DNA from: Borreliella garinii
Lineage (GTDB): Bacteria > Spirochaetota > Spirochaetia > Borreliales > Borreliaceae
Assembly: GCF_001922545.1 (NCBI RefSeq)
Contig: NZ_CP018744.1
Coordinates: 558,001 to 622,000, forward strand
Direction: 5' to 3'
Length of the DNA stretch: 64,000 nt
Shown here: piece after piece, positions 45,776 through 55,418 of the stretch
Numbering within the stretch: the first letter of the stretch is position 1
How the letters are laid out: the number at the start of each line of letters is the position of its first letter
Position numbers and translations under genes: made by a program
The notes under the pieces: model-generated
What the model saw: the letters and a program-made list of their open reading frames with translations, nothing else
Databases searched by the model: none
Told to the model about the DNA's origin: nothing

Positions 45776-46111
45776 TTGGTGAGAATAGATGCTTTTTTTA
45801 CAGAGAATAATATTAATTTGATTAAGAAAAGTTCTTTGCATTTTGACGTGAATCTTTTTAATTCTAAAAGCAGTACCAAAAACAATGATGCTAAAACATT
45901 TAAGGATGTTTTAATAAATACGATTACTGATATCAACAAAAGCCAATTAAATGTTTCTAAAGTTATGGAACAAGCTGTTCTTAGGCCTAGTAGTGTTGAT
46001 GTTCATGATTTTGCAATAGCGCTATCTAAGGCTAATATGAATTTAAGTATTTTAAAGGCTGTTGTTGAGAGAGGCATAAAGGCTTATCAAGATATAATTA
46101 ATATTCGTTAA
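45776..46111 (+). CDS. fliE: Hook-basal body protein FliE
   Basis: 111 residues. Links the MS ring (FliF) to the proximal rod. The C-terminal half (FKDVLINTITDINKSQLNVSKVMEQAVLRPSSVDVHDFAIALSKANMNLSILKAV in outline, ~42-97) matches FliE. TTG at 45776 and GTG at 45779 are in frame; AGGAG lies 6 or 9 bases before them, so either could be used. Followed by fliF after 14 bases. Confidence 0.92.
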   Translation: MVRIDAFFTENNINLIKKSSLHFDVNLFNSKSSTKNNDAKTFKDVLINTITDINKSQLNVSKVMEQAVLRPSSVDVHDFAIALSKANMNLSILKAVVERGIKAYQDIINIR

Positions 46112-46125
46112 GGAGCCATAAGATT

Positions 46126-47835
46126 TTGAGCAATTTTTTTACTAATTTTTTTGTTTCAGCAAAAGGAATCTTCAAAAAAGCTAGTACGGTTCAGAAAATA
46201 GCCTTAGGATTGATTATTTTTTTTGTAATTCTTGCGTTTGTTTTTTTAATAGGCTTTTCTACTAAAAGTCAAAGCATTGCTCTTTTTGGAGTTGAGATTA
46301 AAGATCAATATCTCTTAGATAGGATATCGCAAAGACTTGACAGAGAAAATGTTAAGTATTTTTTGAGTTCTGATGGAAGAATTTATTTGGATGACGAAAA
46401 GCTTGCAAAAAAAATGAGAGCAATTCTTGTCAGAGAAGAGCTTGTGCCTGTTCATATGGATCCATGGGCCTTGTTTGATATTGATAGGTGGACCATTACT
46501 GATTTTGAAAGAAGTATTAACCTTAGAAGATCTATTACAAGAGCAGTTGAGCAGCATATTGTAGCTTTAGATGATGTTGATGCTGTTAGCGTAAATCTTG
46601 TTATGCCTGAGAAAGCTCTTTTTAAAGAAGCTCAAGAGCCCGTTAAGGCATCTGTTAGGATTACCCCAAGACCCGGTTCTGATATTATTACCAATAGAAA
46701 AAAAGTTGAAGGACTTGTTAAGCTTATTCAGTATGCCATTGAAGGTCTTGAATCTGACAATATTGCTATTGTTGATAATAGTGGGACTATTTTAAATGAT
46801 TTTTCTAATTTAGATGGAATAGATAGAATAGACTTAGCAGAAAAAGAACGTAAATTAAAGCTTAAATATGAAGCTATGCTTAGAGGAGAAATCGACTCTG
46901 CATTAAGTAAGGTTTTATCTATTGATAGGTTTATGATAGCAAGGGTAAATGTAAAACTTGACACTTCAAAAGAAACTACAGAGTCTAAAGAGTATGCTCC
47001 TATTGAGCTTCAATCCCAAGACCCAAAAGCTTCTTATAATACTAGAAAAGTAAGCGATTCGACTATCATATCTTCTCAGACGCAAAAAAAAGAATATCAG
47101 GGGCAAGGATATAGTCCTTGGGGGCCTCCTGGGCAGGAAGGCAATACTCCTCCTGAATATCAAGATTTAAGCGATATTACCGGTAAATATAATGAGTCTC
47201 AAGAGATCAAAAATGTTGCTTTAAATGAAAAAAAATCTACAAGCGAAAAAGAGCCTGCTAGGATTGTGGGTGTTTCTCTTGGTATTTTCGTGGATGGTAT
47301 TTGGAATTTTGTGTATGACGAGAAGGGAGATTTCGTAATAGAAAATGGAATGAGAAAAAGAGAATATAAGCCTATGGCCTTAGAAGAAATAAAAAATATT
47401 GAAGATGTTTTGCAAAGTTCTTTTGAATATAAGCCAGAAAGGGGCGATTCAATAACGGTTAGAAATATATCTTTTGATCGTATGAATGAATTTAGAAAAA
47501 TAGATGAAAATTATTTTGCAAGTGAAAGGTTTAAATATTTTTTATTTATTGCAAGCGTGATGTTTTCACTATTAATTTTAGCATTTACAATATTTTTTGC
47601 TATTTCTAGAGAACTTGAGAGACGAAGACGTCTTAGAGAAGAGGAATTGGCAAAACAAGCACATTTAAGACGCCAACAAGCCTTAATGGATGGTGGTGAC
47701 GATATTGGTGTTGATGATGTTGTTGGTGGGATTAGAGAAGGTGATGAGCTTCAAAACAATGCTGAGCTTTTAGCCAGAGAAAAGCCAGAAGATGTTGCAA
47801 AGCTTATAAGAACATGGCTTTTGAAAAATGCGTAG
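46126..47835 (+). CDS. fliF: Flagellar MS-ring protein FliF
   Basis: 569 residues from TTG 46126 (AGGAG about nine bases upstream). Two membrane helices (~22-45 and ~465-487) flank a periplasmic region with ring-building motifs: YLSSDGRIYLDDEK-like first domain, MDPWALFDIDRWTITDFERSINLRRS, and VRITPRPGSDIITNRKKVEGLVKLI. A Pro/Gly-rich segment (~325-355) marks the variable loop. The cytoplasmic tail (AELLAREKPEDVAKLIRTWL) is the FliG-binding motif. It templates assembly of the motor base. Confidence 0.96.
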   Translation: MSNFFTNFFVSAKGIFKKASTVQKIALGLIIFFVILAFVFLIGFSTKSQSIALFGVEIKDQYLLDRISQRLDRENVKYFLSSDGRIYLDDEKLAKKMRAILVREELVPVHMDPWALFDIDRWTITDFERSINLRRSITRAVEQHIVALDDVDAVSVNLVMPEKALFKEAQEPVKASVRITPRPGSDIITNRKKVEGLVKLIQYAIEGLESDNIAIVDNSGTILNDFSNLDGIDRIDLAEKERKLKLKYEAMLRGEIDSALSKVLSIDRFMIARVNVKLDTSKETTESKEYAPIELQSQDPKASYNTRKVSDSTIISSQTQKKEYQGQGYSPWGPPGQEGNTPPEYQDLSDITGKYNESQEIKNVALNEKKSTSEKEPARIVGVSLGIFVDGIWNFVYDEKGDFVIENGMRKREYKPMALEEIKNIEDVLQSSFEYKPERGDSITVRNISFDRMNEFRKIDENYFASERFKYFLFIASVMFSLLILAFTIFFAISRELERRRRLREEELAKQAHLRRQQALMDGGDDIGVDDVVGGIREGDELQNNAELLAREKPEDVAKLIRTWLLKNA

Positions 47836-47850
47836 AAGGTAGTAATTGAT

Positions 47851-48885
47851 ATGGAAGAAAAAAAAGAAAAGGAGATTCTTGATGTTTCTGCTTTAACAGG
47901 TAAGCAAAAGGCTGCTATTTTATTGGTTTCAATAGGTTCTGAAATCTCTTCTAAAGTGTTTAAGTATCTTTCTCAAGAAGAGATAGAGTCTTTGACATTT
48001 GAGATAGCAAAGCTTGAGACAATTACTTCTGAGCTTAAAGATAATGTTCTTTTAGAGTTTAAAGAATTAATGATGGCTCAAGAGTTTATTCAAAAAGGTG
48101 GAATTGATTATGCAAGAGAGCTTCTTGAAAAATCTCTTGGGACCCAAAAAGCAGTTGACATTATTAATAATTTGGGGTCTGCTTTACAGTCTAGACCTTT
48201 TGAATTTGTGAGAAGAGCAGATCCTGCAAATATTTTAAACTTTATTCAACAAGAACATCCTCAAACAATTGCCTTAATACTTTCATATCTTGATCCCCAA
48301 AAGGCATCTTTTATTCTTTCCAGTTTGCCTACAGAGGTGCAAACAAATGTTGCAAGGAGAATTGCATTAATGGATAGAACTTCTCCTGAAGTTGTAAGAG
48401 AGGTTGAGAGAGTTCTTGAAAAAAAACTGGCTTCTCTTTCTTCAGAAGATTACACATCAGCAGGAGGAGTTGACAATGTTGTTGAGATAATTAATATGGC
48501 TGATAGAAAGACCGAAAAGTTTATTATTGAATCTCTTGAAGAAGAAGATCCAGAGCTTGCAGAAGAAATTAAAAAGAAAATGTTTGTATTTGAGGATATA
48601 GTTTTGCTTGATGACAGATCTATACAAAGGGTTTTAAGAGAAATAGATGGTCAAGAGCTGGCAAAAGCTTTAAAATCTGTAGATATTCCTGTCCAAGAAA
48701 AAATTTTCAAAAACATGTCAAAAAGAGCAGCTTCAATGCTTAAGGAGGATATGGAATTTTTGGGACCTACTAGGCGAAAAGACGTTGAGGAATCCCAGCA
48801 AAAAATTGTTTCTCTTATTAGAAAGTTAGAAGAACAGGGAGAAATAGTTATTTCAAGAGGTGGTGAGGAAGATGTGCTTGTCTGA
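47851..48885 (+). CDS. fliG: Flagellar motor switch protein FliG
   Basis: 344 residues, full length. N-domain LTGKQKAAILLVSIGSEISSKVFKYLSQEEIESLTFEIAKL binds FliF; the middle has the EHPQTIALILSYL motif; the C-domain has ILLDDRSIQRVLREID charged helix that meets MotA. B. burgdorferi has two fliG genes; this operon copy is the one usually called fliG2 and is the true switch component. Fifteen bases after fliF. Confidence 0.96.
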   Translation: MEEKKEKEILDVSALTGKQKAAILLVSIGSEISSKVFKYLSQEEIESLTFEIAKLETITSELKDNVLLEFKELMMAQEFIQKGGIDYARELLEKSLGTQKAVDIINNLGSALQSRPFEFVRRADPANILNFIQQEHPQTIALILSYLDPQKASFILSSLPTEVQTNVARRIALMDRTSPEVVREVERVLEKKLASLSSEDYTSAGGVDNVVEIINMADRKTEKFIIESLEEEDPELAEEIKKKMFVFEDIVLLDDRSIQRVLREIDGQELAKALKSVDIPVQEKIFKNMSKRAASMLKEDMEFLGPTRRKDVEESQQKIVSLIRKLEEQGEIVISRGGEEDVLV

Positions 48886-48899
48886 TAAAGGAGTTTTGT

Positions 48900-49820
48900 T
48901 TGCCTAAGGTTTTATATAAATCATCAGAAGTTGATAATTCAGTAAAGTTTGAATTTGTTGAGATAGCAAAGCCTGTTTTTGAATCCTTGGAAATTAAGGA
49001 GAAGGAAGGCAAAGTTTACGACATAGAAAGTCAAATTGCCAAACTTAAAGAAGAGTTACAATTTTTAAGAGATGAAAAATTGCAACTTGAGGAAGAGCTT
49101 GTTAAAAGACAAGAACTTGCCAAAGAAGAAATCCAAATTGAATCTGATAGGCTTATTGAAGAGGCCAGGATAAAAGCCAATGAAGTATTAGAGACAGCAA
49201 AGCAAGAAGCAGATCTTTTGCAAAGAGAAGCTATTTATAAGAAGGAATCCATTGAGACCGAGTCTAATGCTGAAATTGAAAGATTGGCAAGAGAGTATGA
49301 GGAAAAATTAAAAAGAGATCTTGAGGTAGCAACCGCTAAAGGCAGGGAAGAAGGGTATAGCAAAGGTTATGAAAGTGGTTTTGAAGATTTTGACAAAGTT
49401 ATGAGAAAGCTTCATAGCATAATAGCATCTTTGATTGCCGAAAGGAAAAGCATTCTTGAATCTTCGAGTGGTCAAATAGTAAGTCTTGTTATGCAAATTG
49501 CAATTAAGGTTATTAAGAGAATTACAGATTCTCAAAAAGATATTATCTTGGAAAATGTTAATGAGGTATTGAAAAGGATAAAAGATAAGACGCAGATTAC
49601 CATTCGTGTAAATCTTGATGATTTAGATATTGTTAGACATAAAAAGAGTGATTTTATTTCTAGATTTGATATTATAGAAACTTTAGAAATAATAGAAGAT
49701 CCCAACATAGGCAAAGGTGGTTGTATAATTGAAACTAATTTTGGAGAGATTGATGCGCGTATTTCTTCTCAACTTGATAAAATAGAGGAAAAATTTAAAA
49801 ATTTTTCGTTATTGAGTTAA
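48900..49820 (+). CDS. fliH: Flagellar export stator FliH
   Basis: 306 residues from TTG 48900, with AAAGGAG ~7 bases upstream. Longer than the ~235 of enterics: after a variable start there is a long charged coiled coil (~40-150, IEKLKEE/EEELVKRQELAKEE type) and then the conserved FliH/V-ATPase E-like domain (~150-306) with GREEGYSKGYESGFEDFDKV and VIKRITDSQKDIILENV. It holds FliI and regulates its ATPase at the export gate. The extended coiled coil may form the spoke seen in spirochete motors (inference). Confidence 0.93.
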   Translation: MPKVLYKSSEVDNSVKFEFVEIAKPVFESLEIKEKEGKVYDIESQIAKLKEELQFLRDEKLQLEEELVKRQELAKEEIQIESDRLIEEARIKANEVLETAKQEADLLQREAIYKKESIETESNAEIERLAREYEEKLKRDLEVATAKGREEGYSKGYESGFEDFDKVMRKLHSIIASLIAERKSILESSSGQIVSLVMQIAIKVIKRITDSQKDIILENVNEVLKRIKDKTQITIRVNLDDLDIVRHKKSDFISRFDIIETLEIIEDPNIGKGGCIIETNFGEIDARISSQLDKIEEKFKNFSLLS

Positions 49821-49838
49821 GTATTTAAAGGAATTTTA

Positions 49839-51149
49839 GTGAGCAATTTTTTTGAAAATTATTTAAGACAAGTAGATGATATTGAAACTATCTCTTTTGT
49901 TGGCAGAGTGCAAAAAATAAAAGGTCTTTTAGTTGAAAGTTTGGGGCCTCAGTGTGCTGTTGGAGATTTATGTTTAATTGATCAAAGGAATAATAAAAAG
50001 GTATGTGCTGAGGTTTTGGGCTTTAATGGGCCTTATGTTAGTCTTATGGCTTATGAAGGATTTAGCGGAATTGAAGTTGGGAATAAAGTCTATTCTTTAA
50101 ATAAAGGGCTAGAAATAAATCTTAGTGATGAGCTTTTAGGAAGGGTTATTGATTCTCTTGGTAGGCCTATTGATAATAAAGGGTCATTTTTAAAAAATAG
50201 ATATAAAGAGTTAACTTTTGAGAAAATCAATCCAATTAATAGAAGTATTTTCGAAGAACAAATATTAACAGGAGTTAAAGTTCTTGATGGGTTTTTGCCA
50301 GTCGCAAAAGGACAAAGAGTTGGTATTTTTTCTGGTGCTGGTGTTGGTAAATCTACTTTGCTTGGCATGATTGCAAAGAATTCAAATGCAGATGTAAATG
50401 TTATTGCTTTTATTGGGGAAAGAGGTCGAGAGCTTAATGAGTTTATTGAACACGAGCTTGGTGAGGAGCGTTTAAAAAAAAGTGTTTTAGTTGTTTCAAC
50501 TTCTGATGAATCACCTATATCAAGGTATAAAGGGGCTTATGTTGCTACCATGATAGCAGAATACTTTAGAGATCAAGGTAAAGATGTAGCTTTGCTTTTT
50601 GATTCTATTACTAGGTTTGCTAATGCGAAAAGGGAGATGTCTCTTTCTTTAGGAGAGCCTCCGGTATCTAAAGGTTATCCGCCTTCTGTTTTTGTTGAAA
50701 TTCCAATTTTACTTGAGAGATCAGGGTTTAATGGCAATGGAGGAAGTGTTACTGGATTTTATACTGTTCTTGTCGAGGGAGATGATTTTACAGAGCCTGT
50801 AGCCGATAATATTAAGGCTGTTTTAGATGGTCATATTATTTTAGACAGAGATTTATTTGACAGAGGAATTTATCCTTCAATAAATATTCTTAGTTCAACT
50901 TCAAGATCTATTAATAGGATAATGAGTTTAGAAAAACAAAAATTAATAATGAAAGCTAGAAATTTATTGTCTATTTATAAAAATTATGAAGATCTTATTA
51001 GAACGGGGATTTATATCAAAGGATCCAATAAGGATGTTGATTTTGCAATTTCTAAGTATCCCAAGATTATTGATTTTATTTCTCAAGGAATAAATGAGAT
51101 ATTTGATTTTGAAAATTTAGAAGATGAAATAAGGGAAATATTATCTTGA
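49839..51149 (+). CDS. fliI: Flagellum-specific ATPase FliI
   Basis: 436 residues from GTG 49839 (AAAGGAA upstream). F1-beta-like ATPase of the type III export apparatus. Walker A GIFSGAGVGKSTLLG (~168), VIAFIGERGRELNEFI, Walker B ALLFDSITRFANAKRE, SLGEPPVSKGYPPSVF and the C-terminal helical domain are all present. The stop overlaps the fliJ TTG start by four bases. Confidence 0.96.
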   Translation: MSNFFENYLRQVDDIETISFVGRVQKIKGLLVESLGPQCAVGDLCLIDQRNNKKVCAEVLGFNGPYVSLMAYEGFSGIEVGNKVYSLNKGLEINLSDELLGRVIDSLGRPIDNKGSFLKNRYKELTFEKINPINRSIFEEQILTGVKVLDGFLPVAKGQRVGIFSGAGVGKSTLLGMIAKNSNADVNVIAFIGERGRELNEFIEHELGEERLKKSVLVVSTSDESPISRYKGAYVATMIAEYFRDQGKDVALLFDSITRFANAKREMSLSLGEPPVSKGYPPSVFVEIPILLERSGFNGNGGSVTGFYTVLVEGDDFTEPVADNIKAVLDGHIILDRDLFDRGIYPSINILSSTSRSINRIMSLEKQKLIMKARNLLSIYKNYEDLIRTGIYIKGSNKDVDFAISKYPKIIDFISQGINEIFDFENLEDEIREILS

Positions 51150-51577
51150 ATGATTTAAACTTTAAAAAACAAAAGCTTAATAGAATATTAACCATTAGAA
51201 CCTATCATCGAAAGTTAAGTGAGAGAGACTTGATGAATATAAATAAAAAAATTTCAAAAATAAATCAGTTTTCAGATGGAATTCCTAATCTTTTAAAAAG
51301 ATTGAGCAGTTTGGATGCTCTTTCTATAAGAGGTTATATAGACTATTTAAATTATAAAAAAAAACAAAATTTTAAAATTCTTGAAGAGCTTAAAAAGCAT
51401 TATAATGAGTGTTATGATATTTATGTGGATAAATATAGGGAAGAAAAAAAGATTAAGATATTAATAAAAACTTTAAATAATTTTATAATTAAAAATAGAG
51501 AAAAAAAGGAAAGCTTATTGCTAGATGAGTATGTAAATTATAAAGTTTGTCAAAATCTGAGGATTGAAAGTGAATAA
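51146..51577 (+). CDS. fliJ: Flagellar export chaperone FliJ
   Basis: 143 residues from TTG 51146. Lys-rich and almost wholly helical, as expected for the two-helix coiled coil of FliJ that enters the FliI hexamer and escorts export chaperones. There is little sequence conservation in this family, so the call rests on size, coiled coil and position between fliI and flbB. Overlaps both neighbours. Confidence 0.82.
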   Translation: MNDLNFKKQKLNRILTIRTYHRKLSERDLMNINKKISKINQFSDGIPNLLKRLSSLDALSIRGYIDYLNYKKKQNFKILEELKKHYNECYDIYVDKYREEKKIKILIKTLNNFIIKNREKKESLLLDEYVNYKVCQNLRIESE

Positions 51578-52187
51578 TTTTTTATCGTTCTTTTTTAGAG
51601 CATTTTTTTTGTTGTTTTTAATTTTTATTTTATTTTTCTTTATATTATTCTTTATTGATTTTCTTGGAATTTATAATACTAAGAGATATTTCCCTGAGTT
51701 TGTAAGAACTAAGTTTTTAGGAGAAACTTCTCTAGTCTTTGATCATAATTCCAATATAATTCTTGATGAAGCTAGGCTTGTTAAGGAAAGGGAAGCTATT
51801 GATATTAAGAATCAGCAGATTGAAAAGCTTAAAGAAGATCTAAAGTTAAAAGAAGACAGTTTAAATAAGCTTGAATTTGAGCTTAAGCAAAAGCAGAAAG
51901 ATTTAGATTTAAAACAAAAGGTAATAGATGACATTATAAATAAATATAATGACGAGGAAGCAAATATTTTACAAACAGCTGTATATTTAATGAACATGCC
52001 GCCAGAAGATGCTGTTAAGCGACTTGAGGATTTAAATCCTGAGCTTGCAATATCTTATATGCGGAAAATTGAAGAACTTTCTAAAAAAGAAGGCCGGCTA
52101 TCAATTGTTCCTTATTGGTTATCCCTTATGGATTCTAAAAAAGCTGCTGTATTGATTAGAAAAATGTCTGTTAGTTCATTGGAGTAA
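51570..52187 (+). CDS. flbB: Spirochete flagellar collar protein FlbB
   Basis: 205 residues from GTG 51570, chosen because GAGGA (51559-51563) is six bases upstream; the TTG at 51564 would directly abut it. One membrane helix (~8-30), then a long coiled coil (KEREAIDIKNQQIEKLKEDL..., ~65-125) and a small C-terminal domain (MNMPPEDAVKRLEDLNPELAISYMRKI) resembling MotE/MgtE-N modules. B. burgdorferi FlbB is reported as the base of the periplasmic collar around the motor. Overlaps fliJ by 8 bases. Confidence 0.9.
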   Translation: MNNFLSFFFRAFFLLFLIFILFFFILFFIDFLGIYNTKRYFPEFVRTKFLGETSLVFDHNSNIILDEARLVKEREAIDIKNQQIEKLKEDLKLKEDSLNKLEFELKQKQKDLDLKQKVIDDIINKYNDEEANILQTAVYLMNMPPEDAVKRLEDLNPELAISYMRKIEELSKKEGRLSIVPYWLSLMDSKKAAVLIRKMSVSSLE

Positions 52188-52194
52188 TGAGTAT

Positions 52195-53382
52195 ATGAGT
52201 AATTTAGTAAATTTAAGTAAAGCTTATGGTAATAAATTTAATCTCTTAAATACAATTAAAGGATTAAATTTAAATGTTTCTAAAATGGAATCTAGAGAGA
52301 ATTCTGGTTCTTTTTTAAATATTATATCTTCTGAATCTAAAAGATTAGCTAAAGCAAAATTAATGATATTTGATTTTTTAAATTTTTTTAAAGATAATGG
52401 ACTTATTGCTAAAAATTCAAAAAAATCGCCTTTAGATAAATCCTTTTTTTTAAAAAAACTTGAGAATGAGGCTTTTGTTTCTGATTTGAAATCCTTGATT
52501 GCCAAAATGAATGTTTTTTTAGATTTTGAAGGTTTAAATAGCATTAAAGAAAATTTATCATTTAATTTTGATAATTTTGATTTTCTAAATAAAGGAAAAT
52601 TTTTTGAAAAAATTGAAAGACTTTGTTTGGCTTTTGATGATTTAAGCTCTTTTTTGGGTTTTGATTTTTTAACTGCCTTGATTGATGATCATTATAATCA
52701 GATAAGCTTGAATAATAAAAAGGAAGAAAAAAATGTTATTAATATTGATGTGAAAAACTTTAAGAAGAATAATAGTGATCACAATGATTTTGTTTTTTCA
52801 AAGTTTAGCTTAAATACAATTGATGGTCAAAATTTTGCTGGTAGGTATAAAGTTAAAGAAATATCAGACGACTCTTTAAAAGGTTTTGTTGAAGAATTTG
52901 CCAATTATAACATAAAAAGCTCTAAAGAGGTTGATAGTTTTGATTTTGTCAGCAGTTTAAAGCCAGAGTGGAATCTTAAGATTAATAAAAATATTGTGGA
53001 TAAAGCTAAAGTTGTGTTAAAATCGAATAATACAGGAGAGATTAAGTTGGTTTTAAAGCCTAAAGAGCTTGGCAGCATACGAATTAATTTAAACCTTGAT
53101 TCTAATAATAATTTATTGGGAAAGATCGTGGTGGACAATCAAAATGTTAAAATGCTTTTTGACCAAAATATGCATTCATTAAATAAAATGCTTGGCGAAA
53201 GCGGTTTTAATGCCAGTTTAAATCTTTTTCTTGCAGGTGAGAATTTAAATTCTTTTTCTAAAAATTTTAGAGATGACTCTAGGGATCAAAATTTTCATTT
53301 TGGCTATAATAAATTTTTTAAAATTGAAGAAGAAGTTGAATTTTCTTACGATTTAGATAAAAATGTTAATTTAATTGTTTAG
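52195..53382 (+). CDS. fliK: Flagellar hook-length control protein FliK (FlbC)
   Basis: 395 residues. The N-terminal ~270 residues are low-complexity, Asn/Lys/Phe-rich and unstructured, as in the ruler part of FliK. The C-terminal ~100 hold the conserved domain: [30 protein letters not shown], then [26 protein letters not shown]. Position before flgD and flgE supports this. Older Borrelia papers call it flbC. It measures hook length and switches export specificity through FlhB. Confidence 0.88.
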   Translation: MSNLVNLSKAYGNKFNLLNTIKGLNLNVSKMESRENSGSFLNIISSESKRLAKAKLMIFDFLNFFKDNGLIAKNSKKSPLDKSFFLKKLENEAFVSDLKSLIAKMNVFLDFEGLNSIKENLSFNFDNFDFLNKGKFFEKIERLCLAFDDLSSFLGFDFLTALIDDHYNQISLNNKKEEKNVINIDVKNFKKNNSDHNDFVFSKFSLNTIDGQNFAGRYKVKEISDDSLKGFVEEFANYNIKSSKEVDSFDFVSSLKPEWNLKINKNIVDKAKVVLKSNNTGEIKLVLKPKELGSIRINLNLDSNNNLLGKIVVDNQNVKMLFDQNMHSLNKMLGESGFNASLNLFLAGENLNSFSKNFRDDSRDQNFHFGYNKFFKIEEEVEFSYDLDKNVNLIV

Positions 53383-53395
53383 AGGACAGAGTGAA

Positions 53396-53839
53396 ATGAG
53401 TAAAATGAATGGCATTGAAAATGTTTCTAATTTGACTAATAGTAGTAAAATTAAAAAAGAATCAGATTTTAAGGTTGACAATGTATCCAATAAGGTTAAT
53501 CTTGGCAAGGATGATTTTTTAAAGTTGCTCATTACTCAACTTAGGTATCAAGATCCTACAAATCCAATGAAAGATAAAGAATTTATTTCTCAAATGGCAC
53601 AATTTTCGGCTCTTGAGCAAATGACCAATATGAGTAAGTCATTTGAGAAGCTTTCATCTTCTTTAGAAATAAGAAGAGATTTGGATTTATTAGGCAAAGT
53701 AATTAAATTTCAGCATGGTGATGGGGAGGTTGTTAGGGGTCGTGTCACAAACATTAAGACGGGCGCAATACCCCAAGTTATGGTTAATGGTAATTATTAT
53801 GTATATAAAAATATATTATCGGTAGGTTTGGAGGAGTAA
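53396..53839 (+). CDS. flgD: Flagellar hook cap protein FlgD
   Basis: 147 residues from ATG 53396, with AGAGGA (53381-53386) nine bases upstream; an in-frame TTG at 53375 lies inside fliK and lacks a site. The core [41 protein letters not shown] (two helices, ~35-75) is diagnostic. Most FlgD proteins (~220) have a C-terminal FlgD-Ig domain; here only ~65 residues follow, so it is a short form. It scaffolds hook assembly. Followed by flgE after four bases. Confidence 0.94.
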   Translation: MSKMNGIENVSNLTNSSKIKKESDFKVDNVSNKVNLGKDDFLKLLITQLRYQDPTNPMKDKEFISQMAQFSALEQMTNMSKSFEKLSSSLEIRRDLDLLGKVIKFQHGDGEVVRGRVTNIKTGAIPQVMVNGNYYVYKNILSVGLEE

Positions 53840-53843
53840 TTAT

Positions 53844-55172
53844 ATGATGAGGTCTTTATATTCTGGTGTTTCTGGGCTTCAGAATCATCAAACAAGAATG
53901 GATGTTGTTGGTAATAACATCGCGAATGTAAATACAATTGGTTTTAAAAAGGGAAGAGTAAATTTTCAGGATATGATATCGCAGTCTATTTCTGGAGCTT
54001 CTCGTCCTACTGATTCTCGTGGCGGGACTAATCCTAAGCAAGTTGGATTAGGCATGAATGTTGCTACAATTGACACTATTCACACCCAAGGGGCTTTTCA
54101 AAGCACTCAAAAAGCATCTGATCTTGGGGTTAGTGGTAATGGATTTTTTATTTTAAAAGAAGGTAAAAATTTGTTTTATACAAGAGCCGGTGCTTTTGAT
54201 GTGGACTCTGATCGACATCTTGTAAATCCTGCAAATGGAATGCGAATTCAAGGTTGGATGGCAAGAGATTTAGAAGGTGAAAAGGTTATCAATACAGCTT
54301 CTGATATTGAGGATCTGATTATTCCGATTGGAGATAAAGAGGGAGCAAAATCTACTAAAAATATTACTTTTGCCTGTAATCTTGATAAGAGATTGCCCGT
54401 AATTGAAGAAGGTGCAAGTCCGGCGGATATTGCACGTGGAACTTGGGTTGTCAATAAGTCATTATATGACAGTTTTGGAAATGTTAGTGTTCTTGAGCTT
54501 AGAGTTGTAAAAGATCTAAATACTCCTAATTTATGGAATGCAACAGTATTAATAAATGGTGAGCAAAATTCAAATTTTACAATTGGGTTTGACAATGAAG
54601 GAGCATTGGCGTCTTTAAATGGGCAACCAGGCCAAAAAGGAGATGTTCTTCAAATTCCTATAACATTTAATGTTGTAGGTGCAAATATAGGTGAAGTTGG
54701 TGAGCAGCAAACTGTAAATTTGAAACTGGGAACAGTTGGGAGCTATACTGATTCAATTACTCAATTTGCTGATTCTAGTAGTACAAAGGCTATTATTCAA
54801 GATGGATATGGCATGGGATATATGGAGAATTATGAAATTGATCAAAATGGTGTCATAGTTGGTGTTTACTCAAATGGCATAAGGCGAGATATTGGTAAGA
54901 TTGCTCTTGCTTCTTTTATGAATCCTGGAGGACTTGCAAAATCAGGCGATACTAATTTTGTAGAAACAAGTAATTCAGGTCAAGTGAGAATAGGTGAGAC
55001 TGGGCTTGCTGGACTTGGTGATATTAGATCTGGTGTTTTAGAAATGGCCAATGTTGATCTTGCAGAGCAGTTTACAGATATGATAGTGACCCAAAGAGGA
55101 TTTCAGGCAAATGCTAAAACTATTACCACTTCTGACCAATTATTGCAAGAACTTGTAAGATTGAAAAATTAA
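53844..55172 (+). CDS. flgE: Flagellar hook protein FlgE
   Basis: 442 residues behind a strong GGAGGAG ribosome site. N-terminal MRSLYSGVSGLQNHQTRMDVVGNNIANVNT and C-terminal NVDLAEQFTDMIVTQRGFQANAKTITTSDQLLQEL are the paired hook helices. Spirochete hooks are cross-linked by lysinoalanine between a conserved lysine and cysteine. Both candidates are here at K165 (GDKEG) and C178 (TFACNL), counting from the first ATG; it is the only cysteine. The hook turns the periplasmic filament inside the cell envelope. Confidence 0.97.
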   Translation: MMRSLYSGVSGLQNHQTRMDVVGNNIANVNTIGFKKGRVNFQDMISQSISGASRPTDSRGGTNPKQVGLGMNVATIDTIHTQGAFQSTQKASDLGVSGNGFFILKEGKNLFYTRAGAFDVDSDRHLVNPANGMRIQGWMARDLEGEKVINTASDIEDLIIPIGDKEGAKSTKNITFACNLDKRLPVIEEGASPADIARGTWVVNKSLYDSFGNVSVLELRVVKDLNTPNLWNATVLINGEQNSNFTIGFDNEGALASLNGQPGQKGDVLQIPITFNVVGANIGEVGEQQTVNLKLGTVGSYTDSITQFADSSSTKAIIQDGYGMGYMENYEIDQNGVIVGVYSNGIRRDIGKIALASFMNPGGLAKSGDTNFVETSNSGQVRIGETGLAGLGDIRSGVLEMANVDLAEQFTDMIVTQRGFQANAKTITTSDQLLQELVRLKN

Positions 55173-55193
55173 GCTAAGATTGTTTTTTAGCAT

Positions 55194-55418
55194 ATGATTT
55201 TTGTAACTAAGCTTAATGGTTATGGATATTATTTAAATCCTTATCATATTGAAAGTATTGAAGCTAATCCTGATACTACAATTCTTCTTATGAATGGTAA
55301 GAAGCTAATTGTAAAAGAAAAAGTTGAAGAGGTGGTCAATAGGATTAAGTTGTACAGGAAAGAAATTGCTTCTTTTGAAAAAATTGTAGGAGAAGGAAAT
55401 GGGGGCGTTGAATTATGA
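55194..55418 (+). CDS. flbD: Small flagellar protein FlbD (SwrD family)
   Basis: 74 residues. Matches the FlbD/SwrD family: MIFVTKLNGYGYYLNPYHIESIEANPDTTILLMNGKKLIVKEKVEEVVNRI. In Bacillus the homologue SwrD raises motor torque, and the gene is usually found between flgE and motA, as here. No clear ribosome site. Overlaps motA by four bases. Molecular activity not known. Confidence 0.92.
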   Translation: MIFVTKLNGYGYYLNPYHIESIEANPDTTILLMNGKKLIVKEKVEEVVNRIKLYRKEIASFEKIVGEGNGGVEL

